In this document: positions 15,609 to 24,454 of the stretch, one piece after another
How the letters are laid out: each line of letters begins with the position of its first letter
Numbering within the stretch: the first letter of the stretch is position 1
NCBI RefSeq assembly: GCF_003576475.1
Contig: NZ_QWGR01000018.1
Location: forward strand, 1-64,000
DNA from: Maribellus luteus
Lineage (GTDB): Bacteria > Bacteroidota > Bacteroidia > Bacteroidales > Prolixibacteraceae
DNA: 64,000 nucleotides
Reading direction: 5' to 3'
Program-made: the position numbers and the translations under genes
Notes under the pieces: generated by a model
What the model was told of the DNA's origin: nothing
The model's input: the letters and a program-made list of their open reading frames with translations, nothing else
Database searches by the model: none

Positions 15609-17714
15609 ATGATGATGAAGCATTTTCAGCAAACTGTAGCTTTTTTAATTACCGTTACTGTTTTCGGATGCAGTCAGCCAAATCAGCCTGAACCGTATGG
15701 GGTGTTACCATCACAGGCACAGCTAGCCTGGCACGAAATGGAATATTACAGCCTGGTTTGTTACGGACTGAATACCTACACCGAAGAAGAATGGGCTTAT
15801 GGTGACGTAAATCCCGGCTTGTTTAATCCCTCAGATCTGAATACCGACCAGTGGGCGCAAACCGCCAGCGAAGCCGGAATGAAGGGGATGATCCTGGTGG
15901 CCAAGCACCACGATGGGTTTTGCCTGTGGCCCAGTAAATACACCGATTACTCGGTAAAAGCAACGCCCTGGAAAAACGGGCAGGGGGATGTATTGGGTGA
16001 CCTGGCACAATCATGCAAAAAATACGGTTTGAAACTAGGCGTATACCTTTCTCCCTGGGACCGGAATCATGCTGAGTACGGCCGTCCCGGATACGTGGAT
16101 TATTATTACCGGCAGCTGGAAGAACTGCTAACCGGCTACGGAGATATTTTTGAGTTCTGGATAGATGGGGCGAACGGTGGAACGGGTTATTACGGCGGCG
16201 CCAACGAGCGCCGGAACATCGATGCCAAAACCTATTACGGCTATGATTCCATTTTTTCGATCGTGGAGAAATACCAGCCCAATGCGGTAATTTTTAGTGA
16301 TGTGGGACCTGGGACCCGCTGGGTGGGTAATGAAAACGGCATGGGCGGCGAAACCAACTGGAATACGATAAGTCCCGGAGATAAGTCGCCCGGAACATCG
16401 GATAGTGAATATGTAAAAAAGCTTTCGAGCGGAGAAGAAGGCGGTGAAAAGTGGATACCGGCCGAAGTGAATACCACGCTGTTATGGCCCAAAGCCTGGT
16501 ATTATCATACAGGGCACCCGGTGCGGAGCCTTGCCAACCTGATGGATCTTTACTACACCTCGGTGGGGCGCGGTTCGCCTTTAAACCTGGGGCTTGCGAT
16601 TTCACCGGACGGGCTTATTCGCGAGGCCGACCGGCGGGCTCTGCTGAAATTTGGGGAACAGGTAAAACGTGAATTTGAAAACAACCTCCTTGCCCGGGCA
16701 AAAGTAACTGCGGACAATGAACGTGGAAGAGCATTCAGCGCCGGGAAAGCTGCCGACAACAATTCCGAAACCTATTGGGCAACAGCTGACGGTGTGCAAA
16801 AGGCAACTCTGGAAATTGATTTTGGGCAAGAGACCGTTTTCAACCGCCTGATGTTGCAGGAATACATTGCACTCGGACAACGGGTGAACGAATTTTCGTT
16901 TGAGATTGAAAAGAACGGAGAATTTGTTGAGATAGCCCGTGAAACGACTGTTGGCTACAAGCGCCTGCTGCGTTTTAAAGAAGTAACGACCCAAAGAGCC
17001 AGGCTGACCATGGCAACCAACGCATCTTGTTTAACCTTGTCGAACATGGGGGTGTATCAGGCTCCTGCTTTGGTTCCCGATCCGCTTCCTGCAATTGATT
17101 TAGAGGGAGAACTGAGCTTTGCTTTAACCGAAGGAATTTCGGTGTATTATGCACTGGGTGAAAATCCCAATTCGAGCGAATTTAGAAAATATACAAGTCC
17201 TGTTTTTATGCCCGGGGGAGGTAAAGTACATTGTTTCTCGAAGGATGAGAAAACTGGATTCAGCACCGATAAAATAGTAGCTGAATTTGGCGTAGCGCGC
17301 AGCAAGTGGAAGATTGTTTCGGTTGACGGACGGGCAAATGAAGCGGGTAAATTCATCATGGATAATGATCCGGAAAGTTTTCTGCTTGCCGGTGAACGGC
17401 CGGCAAAACATGTGCACGAGCTCATTATCGACATGGCGGAACTTCGCGAAATAAATGCTTTTTCGTACCTGCCTCGGCAGGACGGGGAGAAGGAGGGAAT
17501 CATATACGAATATGAGTTTTGGGGAAGCGCGGATGGTTCTGAATGGTTTGAACTTTCCCGGGGAACCTTTAGCAACATTGAAAATAACCCCAATCGCAGA
17601 ATCGTTCAATTTGATAAGCCGGTAAAAGCCCGGTATGTTAAAATGCTTGCCTTGTCGGATGTTCGGGAGAGCGGAAAAGCCTCGTGGGCCGAAGTGGAGG
17701 TGTTTGTTGAATAA
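15609..17714 (+). CDS. Alpha-L-fucosidase, GH29, with discoidin-type domains (lipoprotein)
   Basis: The 701-residue protein has a lipoprotein signal (TVFGCSQ), so it should be anchored in a membrane, often facing outward in Bacteroidota. The GH29 domain covers about residues 30-350: LVAKHHDGFCLWPS near 95 and FEFWIDGANGG with the nucleophile Asp186. It is followed by an F5/8 type C (CBM32-like) domain near 370-490, a chitobiase-like linker near 500-560 and a second F5/8C-like domain near 565-701. The carbohydrate modules suggest binding of host glycans or algal fucans. Immediately downstream of the shorter fucosidase and in the same operon. Confidence 0.9.
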   Translation: MMMKHFQQTVAFLITVTVFGCSQPNQPEPYGVLPSQAQLAWHEMEYYSLVCYGLNTYTEEEWAYGDVNPGLFNPSDLNTDQWAQTASEAGMKGMILVAKHHDGFCLWPSKYTDYSVKATPWKNGQGDVLGDLAQSCKKYGLKLGVYLSPWDRNHAEYGRPGYVDYYYRQLEELLTGYGDIFEFWIDGANGGTGYYGGANERRNIDAKTYYGYDSIFSIVEKYQPNAVIFSDVGPGTRWVGNENGMGGETNWNTISPGDKSPGTSDSEYVKKLSSGEEGGEKWIPAEVNTTLLWPKAWYYHTGHPVRSLANLMDLYYTSVGRGSPLNLGLAISPDGLIREADRRALLKFGEQVKREFENNLLARAKVTADNERGRAFSAGKAADNNSETYWATADGVQKATLEIDFGQETVFNRLMLQEYIALGQRVNEFSFEIEKNGEFVEIARETTVGYKRLLRFKEVTTQRARLTMATNASCLTLSNMGVYQAPALVPDPLPAIDLEGELSFALTEGISVYYALGENPNSSEFRKYTSPVFMPGGGKVHCFSKDEKTGFSTDKIVAEFGVARSKWKIVSVDGRANEAGKFIMDNDPESFLLAGERPAKHVHELIIDMAELREINAFSYLPRQDGEKEGIIYEYEFWGSADGSEWFELSRGTFSNIENNPNRRIVQFDKPVKARYVKMLALSDVRESGKASWAEVEVFVE

Positions 17715-17902
17715 TGATCCGGTTCACTCAATTGCTCTAACAACGACCTTCAAAAAAATAAGTACACTATTGGGGTAACGCGGAATGAGGGTTTTTATGG
17801 AATGAAGTATGGACTCAAAAACCGAAAACCTCTATCTTTGAATCTCTGTTTGGTTGCTGGAAATAGCAACTGTCCTGATAAGAGAACGAAAATAAAATCA
17901 GC

Positions 17903-19054
17903 ATGCGATTGAATTTGAATCGACGGATTTGGATGTTTACGGGACTCTTTCTGTTGATGACAGGAAGTTTGATGGGGCAATCCAACAAGTTTAGAATTAT
18001 TGAACTGAGAGGACACAGTGGTTCGCATTTGTATGGCGGAGAAAACCTGGGTGAATTCCTTAAAGATGGCTACTCATCAGGCGAAATCCGTTTTGGGTGG
18101 CAGTCGGATAAAGAATCGGAATGGTCTGCTAAATATGGACAGCCGATGTATGGTATCGGGCTTTACAGCGGGAACATCGGCAATGCTGATATTTTTGGAA
18201 ATCCCAATGCCGTATTTGGATGGATGACTTTTCAAACCAGCAAGCCCCATCGGCGTAATGTGTTCGAGATAAGTCCTGCCTTTGGTTTAACCTATAACCT
18301 TCAGCCTTATAATGAAGCGACAAACCCACTGAACGATGCCATCGGATCGCGTTTTGCCGTTTACTTTAACATGCATGCCGGTTTTTCGTGCCAGCTTACC
18401 CGCGAGCTTGATTTGATCTATGGAATCGACATCACGCATTTCTCCAACGGAAGGACTTTTGTGCCAAACTGGGGCCTGAATATGTTGGGTTTAAACGTGG
18501 GGTTCCGCTACCATTACAACCGCTTACAAAAACAGGTAGATCCGGCTCCGTATCCCAAAAACGTTGTGGAGGCACGCCGAAAAAGGGTTTCTAAGCAAGC
18601 CAATGAATGGATCGGGCAAAACAGCGTTTCATTTTATGCCGCCATGGGAACCGTGCAGAACTATGCGGAGGACGGTGTTGCGGAAGTAAACCGTTACCCT
18701 GCTTATTCTTTTGTATTAGACTATGAATATCGTTACAATACAATGCTTTCGTTTCTGGCTGGTTTCGACTTTTTTAGGGATGAAAGCCTGAAGCCCAGGT
18801 ATCCGGAATCGGAAGATTGGAATTTGCTCGGAGTTCATGGCGGAGCAGCCTTTCATTTTTGGCGTTTGGCTGTTCTTTTGGAAGCCGGAACCTACCTGGG
18901 TGATGACAAAGGAAAAGATCCGTTGTTTTTACGGCCTGCATTGCGTTTTGACTGGACCCGGCATGTGAAGTTACAACTGGGCTTAAAAACCCGCCGGGGA
19001 GCCAGTGCCGACTGGATTGAAACGGGTGTGGTAATAACGCCTTTTCACTGGTAG
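17903..19054 (+). CDS. PagL-like lipid A deacylase / acyloxyacyl hydrolase family
   Basis: After a signal peptide the 383-residue protein carries an outer-membrane barrel with DITHFSNGRTFVPNWGLNMLG near residues 173-191. The HxSN arrangement (His then Ser two residues on) is the catalytic signature of PagL, which removes the 3-O-acyl chain of lipid A. The protein is about twice the size of PagL because of extra C-terminal barrel strands from residue 250 onward. A -7-like element TATCTTTG lies at 17833-17840, 63 bases upstream. It is probably an independent gene rather than part of the fucosidase operon. Activity on lipid A is inferred. Confidence 0.78.
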   Translation: MRLNLNRRIWMFTGLFLLMTGSLMGQSNKFRIIELRGHSGSHLYGGENLGEFLKDGYSSGEIRFGWQSDKESEWSAKYGQPMYGIGLYSGNIGNADIFGNPNAVFGWMTFQTSKPHRRNVFEISPAFGLTYNLQPYNEATNPLNDAIGSRFAVYFNMHAGFSCQLTRELDLIYGIDITHFSNGRTFVPNWGLNMLGLNVGFRYHYNRLQKQVDPAPYPKNVVEARRKRVSKQANEWIGQNSVSFYAAMGTVQNYAEDGVAEVNRYPAYSFVLDYEYRYNTMLSFLAGFDFFRDESLKPRYPESEDWNLLGVHGGAAFHFWRLAVLLEAGTYLGDDKGKDPLFLRPALRFDWTRHVKLQLGLKTRRGASADWIETGVVITPFHW

Positions 19055-19126
19055 ATGCCAATGGCGAAAATTCCACGTTCCCGGTTGCGAAAGCCACTTG
19101 TTAGCTTCTGATGTTTTCCATGTTCG

Positions 19127-20542
19127 TTAATCGGATGTGGGCGCCGTACTACAGGGCATTGACCGGTACCACGATGTCACCTTTTCTGCCAGTTCGCTAA
19201 CCTTCTCCGGATAGTCAGGAGCGAGGTTGTTGTTTTCTCCCGGATCTGAAACAATGTTGTACAACTCCGGACGGCTTCCGTCGTAATCGCACAGCAGTTT
19301 CCAGTCACCTTCGCGAACCGCCAGGTCGGGGAGGCTGTCAAATCCGTAAAAATTCTTTCTGTCGGGCGGGCGGCTGTAAAAAATAGGCGCCTGTCGCGAA
19401 GCAGCAGATTCACCCAGCAGCGTTTCCACAAGGTTTTCACCATCGCAGAGCGAATTTTCGGGCTTGCCGGTTCCTGTAAACTCAAGCAGAGACGGGCGAA
19501 TGTCAATGGCCGAAAAAACAGATTCCTTGTTTCTTGTTCCCTGAACCTTCTCTTGCATAAATCCGGGTCCCCAGGCAATTAACGACGAGCGGATTCCACC
19601 CTCGTACAAATGTGCTTTGTAGCCTTTCAGGTTACCGGCTCTTCCTGCTCCCTTTTCAGGCCCGTTATCCGAGCAGAATAGAATCAGGGTATTGTTGCGT
19701 AGGTTTTCATTGTTTTGAATGTATTCGAACAATTTACCAAACTGCTGGTCCATGGCTTCGAGTACGGCGAGGTACAAACCTCTTTTTCCGGCTTCTTTTG
19801 CCAAGCCGTATTCTTCGTAAGGAGGCCAGTAAGGGCTGTGCACATCATCGGGCCATATATTTACATAAAAAGGTTGCTGGGCTTTCTCTGCTTTTCCGAT
19901 AAACTGAATAGCTGAATCAATAAAGCCGGTTGTGATTTCCGAGCGTTGCATCCATGTAAAGGGCTGTCCCAGTTTTTCTGCTCCTTCCCAAATGCGTCCC
20001 ACTTTCCCGCTTTCATCTTTGGTGAGGGGAAGCAGCTTGGCACCCATTCCTTCGAAGTTGGTCAGCGACTGGTCGAAACCATAATCGCTGATTGGCGGGG
20101 CGTCGGTTACATCGCGCTGACCCCCCATGTGCCATTTCCCAAAATGCCCCGTAGTGTAGCCGGCATCGTGGAGATCTCGTGCCAGCATAGGAGCTGACGT
20201 GCTGAGCCAGTTGGCCATACCACGTTCCTTGTTGCGCTGGCTAAACTCAAGGTATGAAGTAATATTCCAGCGTTGCGGATAGGTTCCGGTGGAAATGGCT
20301 ACCCGCGACGGAGAACATATCGGGGCATTCACATAAAACTGTTCGAAACAAATCCCCTGCGTAGCCAGTTTGTCGATATTGGGCGTTTGGGCGTCGGTAT
20401 TGCCAAAGCACGAAAGGTCTGACCAGCCCATGTCGTCGATAAATATCAGAATTACATTGGGTTTCTGAGTGGAATTCTTTGGAGAGCATCCGATCGTAAA
20501 AAGTAGGGAGCCGACAATAGCCAGGAAAAATATTTTTCTCAT
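19127..20542 (-). CDS. Sulfatase (arylsulfatase family, lipoprotein)
   Basis: The 471-residue protein has a lipobox (LLFTIGCS, Cys19) and a sulfatase domain. ILIFIDDMGWSDLSCFG supplies the paired metal-binding aspartates, and CSPSRVAISTG from Cys76 is the CxPxR motif that is oxidised to formylglycine, here of the cysteine type, which needs an anaerobic or FGE-type maturase encoded elsewhere. GHFGKWHMGG and FCSDNGPEKG are the other conserved blocks. It is likely to desulfate a carbohydrate; proximity to two GH29 fucosidases suggests sulfated fucans or mucin-type glycans, which is inference. Confidence 0.9.
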   Translation of the reverse strand: MRKIFFLAIVGSLLFTIGCSPKNSTQKPNVILIFIDDMGWSDLSCFGNTDAQTPNIDKLATQGICFEQFYVNAPICSPSRVAISTGTYPQRWNITSYLEFSQRNKERGMANWLSTSAPMLARDLHDAGYTTGHFGKWHMGGQRDVTDAPPISDYGFDQSLTNFEGMGAKLLPLTKDESGKVGRIWEGAEKLGQPFTWMQRSEITTGFIDSAIQFIGKAEKAQQPFYVNIWPDDVHSPYWPPYEEYGLAKEAGKRGLYLAVLEAMDQQFGKLFEYIQNNENLRNNTLILFCSDNGPEKGAGRAGNLKGYKAHLYEGGIRSSLIAWGPGFMQEKVQGTRNKESVFSAIDIRPSLLEFTGTGKPENSLCDGENLVETLLGESAASRQAPIFYSRPPDRKNFYGFDSLPDLAVREGDWKLLCDYDGSRPELYNIVSDPGENNNLAPDYPEKVSELAEKVTSWYRSMPCSTAPTSD

Positions 20543-20744
20543 TTTTTAGTTGATTTATGGTACTTCAGCGTCTTTGACCCGCGAATATAGCCATTGTAGC
20601 CCAAATGCTCAATGAATACACATCCTATTTTGCCTCGGAAATCATCCGGCTCTTTTGTAAGCAGAGACCTGGCTGATACATTTTACATTGTCTGAGAGAA
20701 GATCTTCTATTGTTCCTGCTGGTACTGAAATTTTAACAACGGTG

Positions 20745-21347
20745 CTAGCGCCGAATGTTTTCCACGTCCATCAACGGCATGGTTTCGAGGTCTTGCAGCG
20801 CGTTGATCAAGCCTATTTTTGAATATTTCCCCAGGTCGTCGAGTGTAATGCGGCAAACCTTTAGTTTTCCTTCCGAAAGCAGGCGGGCACGTTGAGTACC
20901 GGCTAAAAGAGGCGTGTCGGGTGTCCACCATTCGTTGCCGTCAAAAAATACCGGGTTGGCTGTGTAGCTGTCGGTAATGCAGTTGTTTTTTACAATCAGA
21001 ATATCATCGCAATCACCTCTCTGGCTAAACAGCTCAGTGAGTTTTTCGCGGTCAGCATATTTGTAGGCATAATCGATCGTATCGTTTTTTTCCACTTGCA
21101 GACATTGGATCGTCCTGTATTCATGTGGTAAAAACTCGATCTTTTCAATTTGTTCCGAATACAGTACGCGGCATTTAAAAAGGCTGTTTTTGCATTCTTC
21201 GGGCACCTGAATCTGGTCTTTGAGTAAAACAGTATCGGTACAGCCCAGGAAGTTTTTCCTGACCAGGTTAAAGCGGCTTTGGTGATAGGGGAGGTTATAA
21301 AGTTCTCCGTTTAGAGACTTAATGGTTTCAATCAATAATTGGGACAT
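20745..21347 (-). CDS. pabC: Aminotransferase class IV, probable 4-amino-4-deoxychorismate lyase
   Basis: The 200-residue protein is a compact class IV PLP enzyme: NCITDSYTANPVFFDGNEWWTP and LLAGTQRARLL match the class IV signature, where the aminodeoxychorismate lyase makes p-aminobenzoate for folate. It is shorter than the E. coli enzyme (about 270 residues), as is usual in Bacteroidota. It overlaps the end of the chorismate-binding enzyme gene by 20 bases, so both are translated from one message, which supports the assignment. Confidence 0.8.
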   Translation of the reverse strand: MSQLLIETIKSLNGELYNLPYHQSRFNLVRKNFLGCTDTVLLKDQIQVPEECKNSLFKCRVLYSEQIEKIEFLPHEYRTIQCLQVEKNDTIDYAYKYADREKLTELFSQRGDCDDILIVKNNCITDSYTANPVFFDGNEWWTPDTPLLAGTQRARLLSEGKLKVCRITLDDLGKYSKIGLINALQDLETMPLMDVENIRR

Positions 21348-22299
21348 ACACTTTTTTTAAAAGTTCTTCGTATTCTTTTTCTGCGTCGCTCATAAATGTA
21401 ATTCCGCCTCCGCTTTTGTACACCAGTTGCCCGTTTTCATTCTCGATGTAACGAATAAGCACACAACTGTCGAGATCGTGGCCGTCGAAATAACCGAAAA
21501 TACCGGTGTAAAAACCCCGTTGGTAGTTCTCTGCTGTCCGGATGATCTCCAAGGTTTTCTTTTTGGGCGCTCCTGAAATCGATCCCGCGGGTAAAAGCGT
21601 AAAAAGGATATCGCCGATGTTTTGGGCATAATTCACGGGAAGGTCGCCGGTAATTTTTGAGCTTACCTGCCACAAATCGCGCTGACTGGTTTTGATGCGG
21701 TCGAGGTAACGGAATTTTTCCACCGTCACGTTTTCTGCCACCAGGCTGAGGTCGTTGCGAATCAGGTCTACAATGGTGTTGTGCTCGGCCAGTTCTTTCG
21801 AATCTTTCAGCAATTCTTCCTGTGCATTCTCGCTATCGGCGTCGATGGTTCCCTTCATCGGGAAAGACGCAATTTTGCCCTGCCTGATCTGCACAAAGGT
21901 TTCGGGCGAAAAGCACACAAAACGATTTTTCAGCAGAAGCTTGTAGCGGGCAGAACTCAGGTGGAAAATTTCTTCGAGCGAAAGGTTGCAGTCGATGGAG
22001 GTGGGGCGGGTATAGTTGAGTAAATAGGTGTCGCCGTTGTGAATGTGGTATTGCACCCGGTCAAAGCCTTTTTTATAATCCTCAAAAGAGATCGGATGTA
22101 TTTCCCATTTTTCGATCGAGGAATCCGGCTTTTTGGAAGTGAAGTTAGCTTTCTTGCCCGCCTGCCAGAGCAGTTGAGAATCGTCACCGGGCGGCAAAAT
22201 AATGGCTTCCTTTTCTTCAAAGTCGATCAGGAAAACAAAGGCTTCGCCCCTGCTTCCCAAAGCATTCATTTGCTGTGCTATTTCCTCCCTGATATCCAT
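21328..22299 (-). CDS. pabB: Aminodeoxychorismate synthase component I
   Basis: This is a chorismate-binding enzyme of about 323 residues. The C-terminal blocks include LPAGSISGAPKKKTLEIIRTAE and RGFYTGIFGYFDG, the active-site signature of the anthranilate/aminodeoxychorismate synthase family. I chose ATG 22299 (MDIREEIAQQMNALG); the open frame runs 246 bases further but the extra residues look like translated intergenic repeat. Paired with pabC, it converts chorismate and glutamine-derived ammonia to aminodeoxychorismate for folate. A pabA-type amidotransferase is not in the window. Confidence 0.85.
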   Translation of the reverse strand: MDIREEIAQQMNALGSRGEAFVFLIDFEEKEAIILPPGDDSQLLWQAGKKANFTSKKPDSSIEKWEIHPISFEDYKKGFDRVQYHIHNGDTYLLNYTRPTSIDCNLSLEEIFHLSSARYKLLLKNRFVCFSPETFVQIRQGKIASFPMKGTIDADSENAQEELLKDSKELAEHNTIVDLIRNDLSLVAENVTVEKFRYLDRIKTSQRDLWQVSSKITGDLPVNYAQNIGDILFTLLPAGSISGAPKKKTLEIIRTAENYQRGFYTGIFGYFDGHDLDSCVLIRYIENENGQLVYKSGGGITFMSDAEKEYEELLKKVYVPIID

Positions 22300-22706
22300 C
22301 TTGCGGGCGCAAAGATAAAAAAGCTTGCGGGATTTTGTATCAGCATAATAATGAACGGGGAATGTTGGCGTGATGCCGTTTTGCAGTTTATGTATTTCAG
22401 GGATTGTTATTGATTGAAACCAAGCAGCACGCAGTTGGCTTCGGAATCCGTCCGTCAAAACGGGATGGATTCCTCGCCATGACAATCGATAGAAAAGTAC
22501 CACGCAGCGGACAGTACATGATATGTTTGGGGCACTGCACTGCACGTCCGCTGCTGAATAAAAATAAAAACTGAGTCATTGCGATCCGTCAAATGACGGA
22601 GAAGCAATCTTTGAAGCCCGAAGCTGGTAGCTCATTTCAAATTCCTTCCGCCATTCCTCGCCGATTCTCTGCAATATTGCTATTTTTACAGCAAATTCCC
22701 GAAAGG
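22300..22706. repeat. Gene-free spacer with palindromic extragenic repeat
   Basis: No gene is supported in these 407 bases between divergent pabB and yggS. The stretch holds a 9-bp inverted repeat (GCAGCGGAC at 22504-22512, GTCCGCTGC at 22546-22554) and a near-perfect hairpin at 22579-22609, ATTGC with TCCGTCA arms and GCAAT outside. The core TCCGTCAAATGACGGA (22585-22600) has a close relative at 45067-45082. Such elements are a common class of extragenic repeat in Bacteroidota. Confidence 0.6.
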
Positions 22707-23387
22707 ATGGAGATTGCGAATAATTTACTTGAACTAAAAAAAGGATTACCGCCCGGCGTGCAGCTGGTAGCTGTTTCGAAAACCAAGCCCAACGAGGATA
22801 TTCTGGAGGCTTACCAAGCCGGACAGCGTGTTTTTGGTGAGAACAAAGTACAGGATTTGGCCCAAAAATACGAGGAACTGCCCAAAGATATTGAGTGGCA
22901 TTTTATCGGGCACCCTCAAACCAACAAGGTGAAGTACATGGCTCCTTTTGTGAGCCTGATCCATGGCGTGGATTCGCTGAAATTGCTGAAAACGATCGAC
23001 AAGGAGGCTGCTAAAAACAAGCGGACCATCCGGTGTTTGCTACAGTTTCATATTGCCGAAGAGAGCACCAAGTTTGGCCTCTCGGAAGAGGAAGCCGTTG
23101 AAATGCTGGATAAAGGCGAAGTACAGAAGCTTCAAAACATTGAAATTGCCGGAGTAATGGGAATGGCTACCTATACTGATGATGAAAATCAGATCAGAAA
23201 AGAGTTTCGTGTGTTGCACAATATTTTTTCTGTTCTGAAAAATAAATATTTTTCGGCAGCCGATTCGTTTCGTGAAATTTCGATGGGCATGTCGGACGAT
23301 TACCCGCTTGCGATTGAAGAAGGAAGTACCATGATACGGGTGGGGAGTAAAATTTTTGGAGAGAGGAATTATCAAAATAAAAACTAA
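22707..23387 (+). CDS. yggS: YggS-family PLP homeostasis protein
   Basis: The 226-residue protein is a TIM-barrel PLP-binding protein of the YggS/PROSC family (COG0325). LVAVSKTKP near residue 20 carries the PLP lysine, FGENKVQDLAQK, WHFIGHPQTNKV, EIAGVMGMATY and SMGMSDDYPLAIEEGSTMIRVGSKIFG are all family blocks. It buffers free pyridoxal phosphate. I set the start at ATG 22707; an in-frame ATG at 22593 would add 38 residues that derive from a palindromic repeat. Confidence 0.93.
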   Translation: MEIANNLLELKKGLPPGVQLVAVSKTKPNEDILEAYQAGQRVFGENKVQDLAQKYEELPKDIEWHFIGHPQTNKVKYMAPFVSLIHGVDSLKLLKTIDKEAAKNKRTIRCLLQFHIAEESTKFGLSEEEAVEMLDKGEVQKLQNIEIAGVMGMATYTDDENQIRKEFRVLHNIFSVLKNKYFSAADSFREISMGMSDDYPLAIEEGSTMIRVGSKIFGERNYQNKN

Positions 23388-23453
23388 ATTTCGATACTTT
23401 TTCGCCCGACGAAAGAAGTTGGGTGTAGAAAATAATCATTTAAATAAAATTCG

Positions 23454-24443
23454 ATGGTAAATCTTGAAACAACATATCTGGGATTGAAATTGAAAAATCC
23501 GCTTGTGGCAGCCAGCTCGGGTTTAACGAGTTCAGTAGAAAAAATTAAAGAACTGGCCGAAGCCGGTATTGGCGCGATTGTGCTGAAATCGATTTTCGAG
23601 GAGCAGATTAACAACGAAGTAACCAATATGCTGAGCAAAGACCAGCAGAACACTTCGTACCCCGAGGCGGAGGATTACATAAAGAATTACCTGCGCGACA
23701 ATACGGTTACCAAACACCTGGAGCTGGTGAAGAAAGCCAAAGAAGCAGTGGATGTGCCGATTATTGCCAGCATTAACTGTGTGAGCTCGGCCGAGTGGAC
23801 CAGTTTTGCCCGGGATTTTGAAGAAGCCGGTGCCGATGCCATCGAACTGAATATTTTTTACCTGCCAACCGATCGCAACGAGAAACCCGGTGTGGTGGAG
23901 CAATTGTATCTGGATGTGTTGAAAAAGGTAAAGTCGGAAGTATCCATTCCGGTGTCGGTGAAATTCGGACTGCACCACAGCAACATCATCGGTATGGCCG
24001 ATAAACTGAAGGCCAACGGCGCTGCGGGTATTGTAATGTTTAACCGTTTTTACGAGCCTGATATTAATCTTGAAACACTGGAACTGACCGCTTCCGAAGT
24101 GTTTAGTTCTCCGGCAGATATACGCAGAAGTCTGCGCTGGGTGGGTATTGTTTCGTCAGCGATTAATAATCTAGATATTGCTGCATCTACCGGTATTCAC
24201 GATGGCGATGGCGTTCTTAAACAACTGCTGGCCGGTGCCAAAGTTGCCCAGCTTTGTTCTTCGTTGTATGTGAATGGAGCGGGTGTTGTTCCGAAAATGC
24301 TGGAAGACATGACTGCTTTTATGAAAAAATGGAACTTTAAAACGGTGGCCGATTTCAGGGGAAGACTGTCGTACAAAAACATTCCTGATCCGTTGCTGTA
24401 CGAGCGTTCGCAGTTTATGAAATATTTCTCGAACAAAAAGTAA
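23454..24443 (+). CDS. Dihydroorotate dehydrogenase-like protein
   Basis: The 329-residue protein resembles the class 1 dihydroorotate dehydrogenase barrel: LGLKLKNPLVAASSGLTSS at the N-terminus, IIASINCVSSAEW, GADAIELNIFYLP and PVSVKFGL. Members annotated as DHODH-like often lack full activity for pyrimidine synthesis and may act on other pyrimidines. It is cytoplasmic and probably binds FMN. It follows yggS by 66 bases on the same strand, and may be co-transcribed. Confidence 0.8.
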   Translation: MVNLETTYLGLKLKNPLVAASSGLTSSVEKIKELAEAGIGAIVLKSIFEEQINNEVTNMLSKDQQNTSYPEAEDYIKNYLRDNTVTKHLELVKKAKEAVDVPIIASINCVSSAEWTSFARDFEEAGADAIELNIFYLPTDRNEKPGVVEQLYLDVLKKVKSEVSIPVSVKFGLHHSNIIGMADKLKANGAAGIVMFNRFYEPDINLETLELTASEVFSSPADIRRSLRWVGIVSSAINNLDIAASTGIHDGDGVLKQLLAGAKVAQLCSSLYVNGAGVVPKMLEDMTAFMKKWNFKTVADFRGRLSYKNIPDPLLYERSQFMKYFSNKK

Positions 24444-24454
24444 GAAATTATACA

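Noticed and set aside
22300-22706. Upstream extensions of pabB (to 22545) and of yggS (from 22593)
   Set aside because: Both extensions translate palindromic intergenic repeats and add residues unlike the families' N-termini; internal ATGs at 22299 and 22707 fit family lengths.
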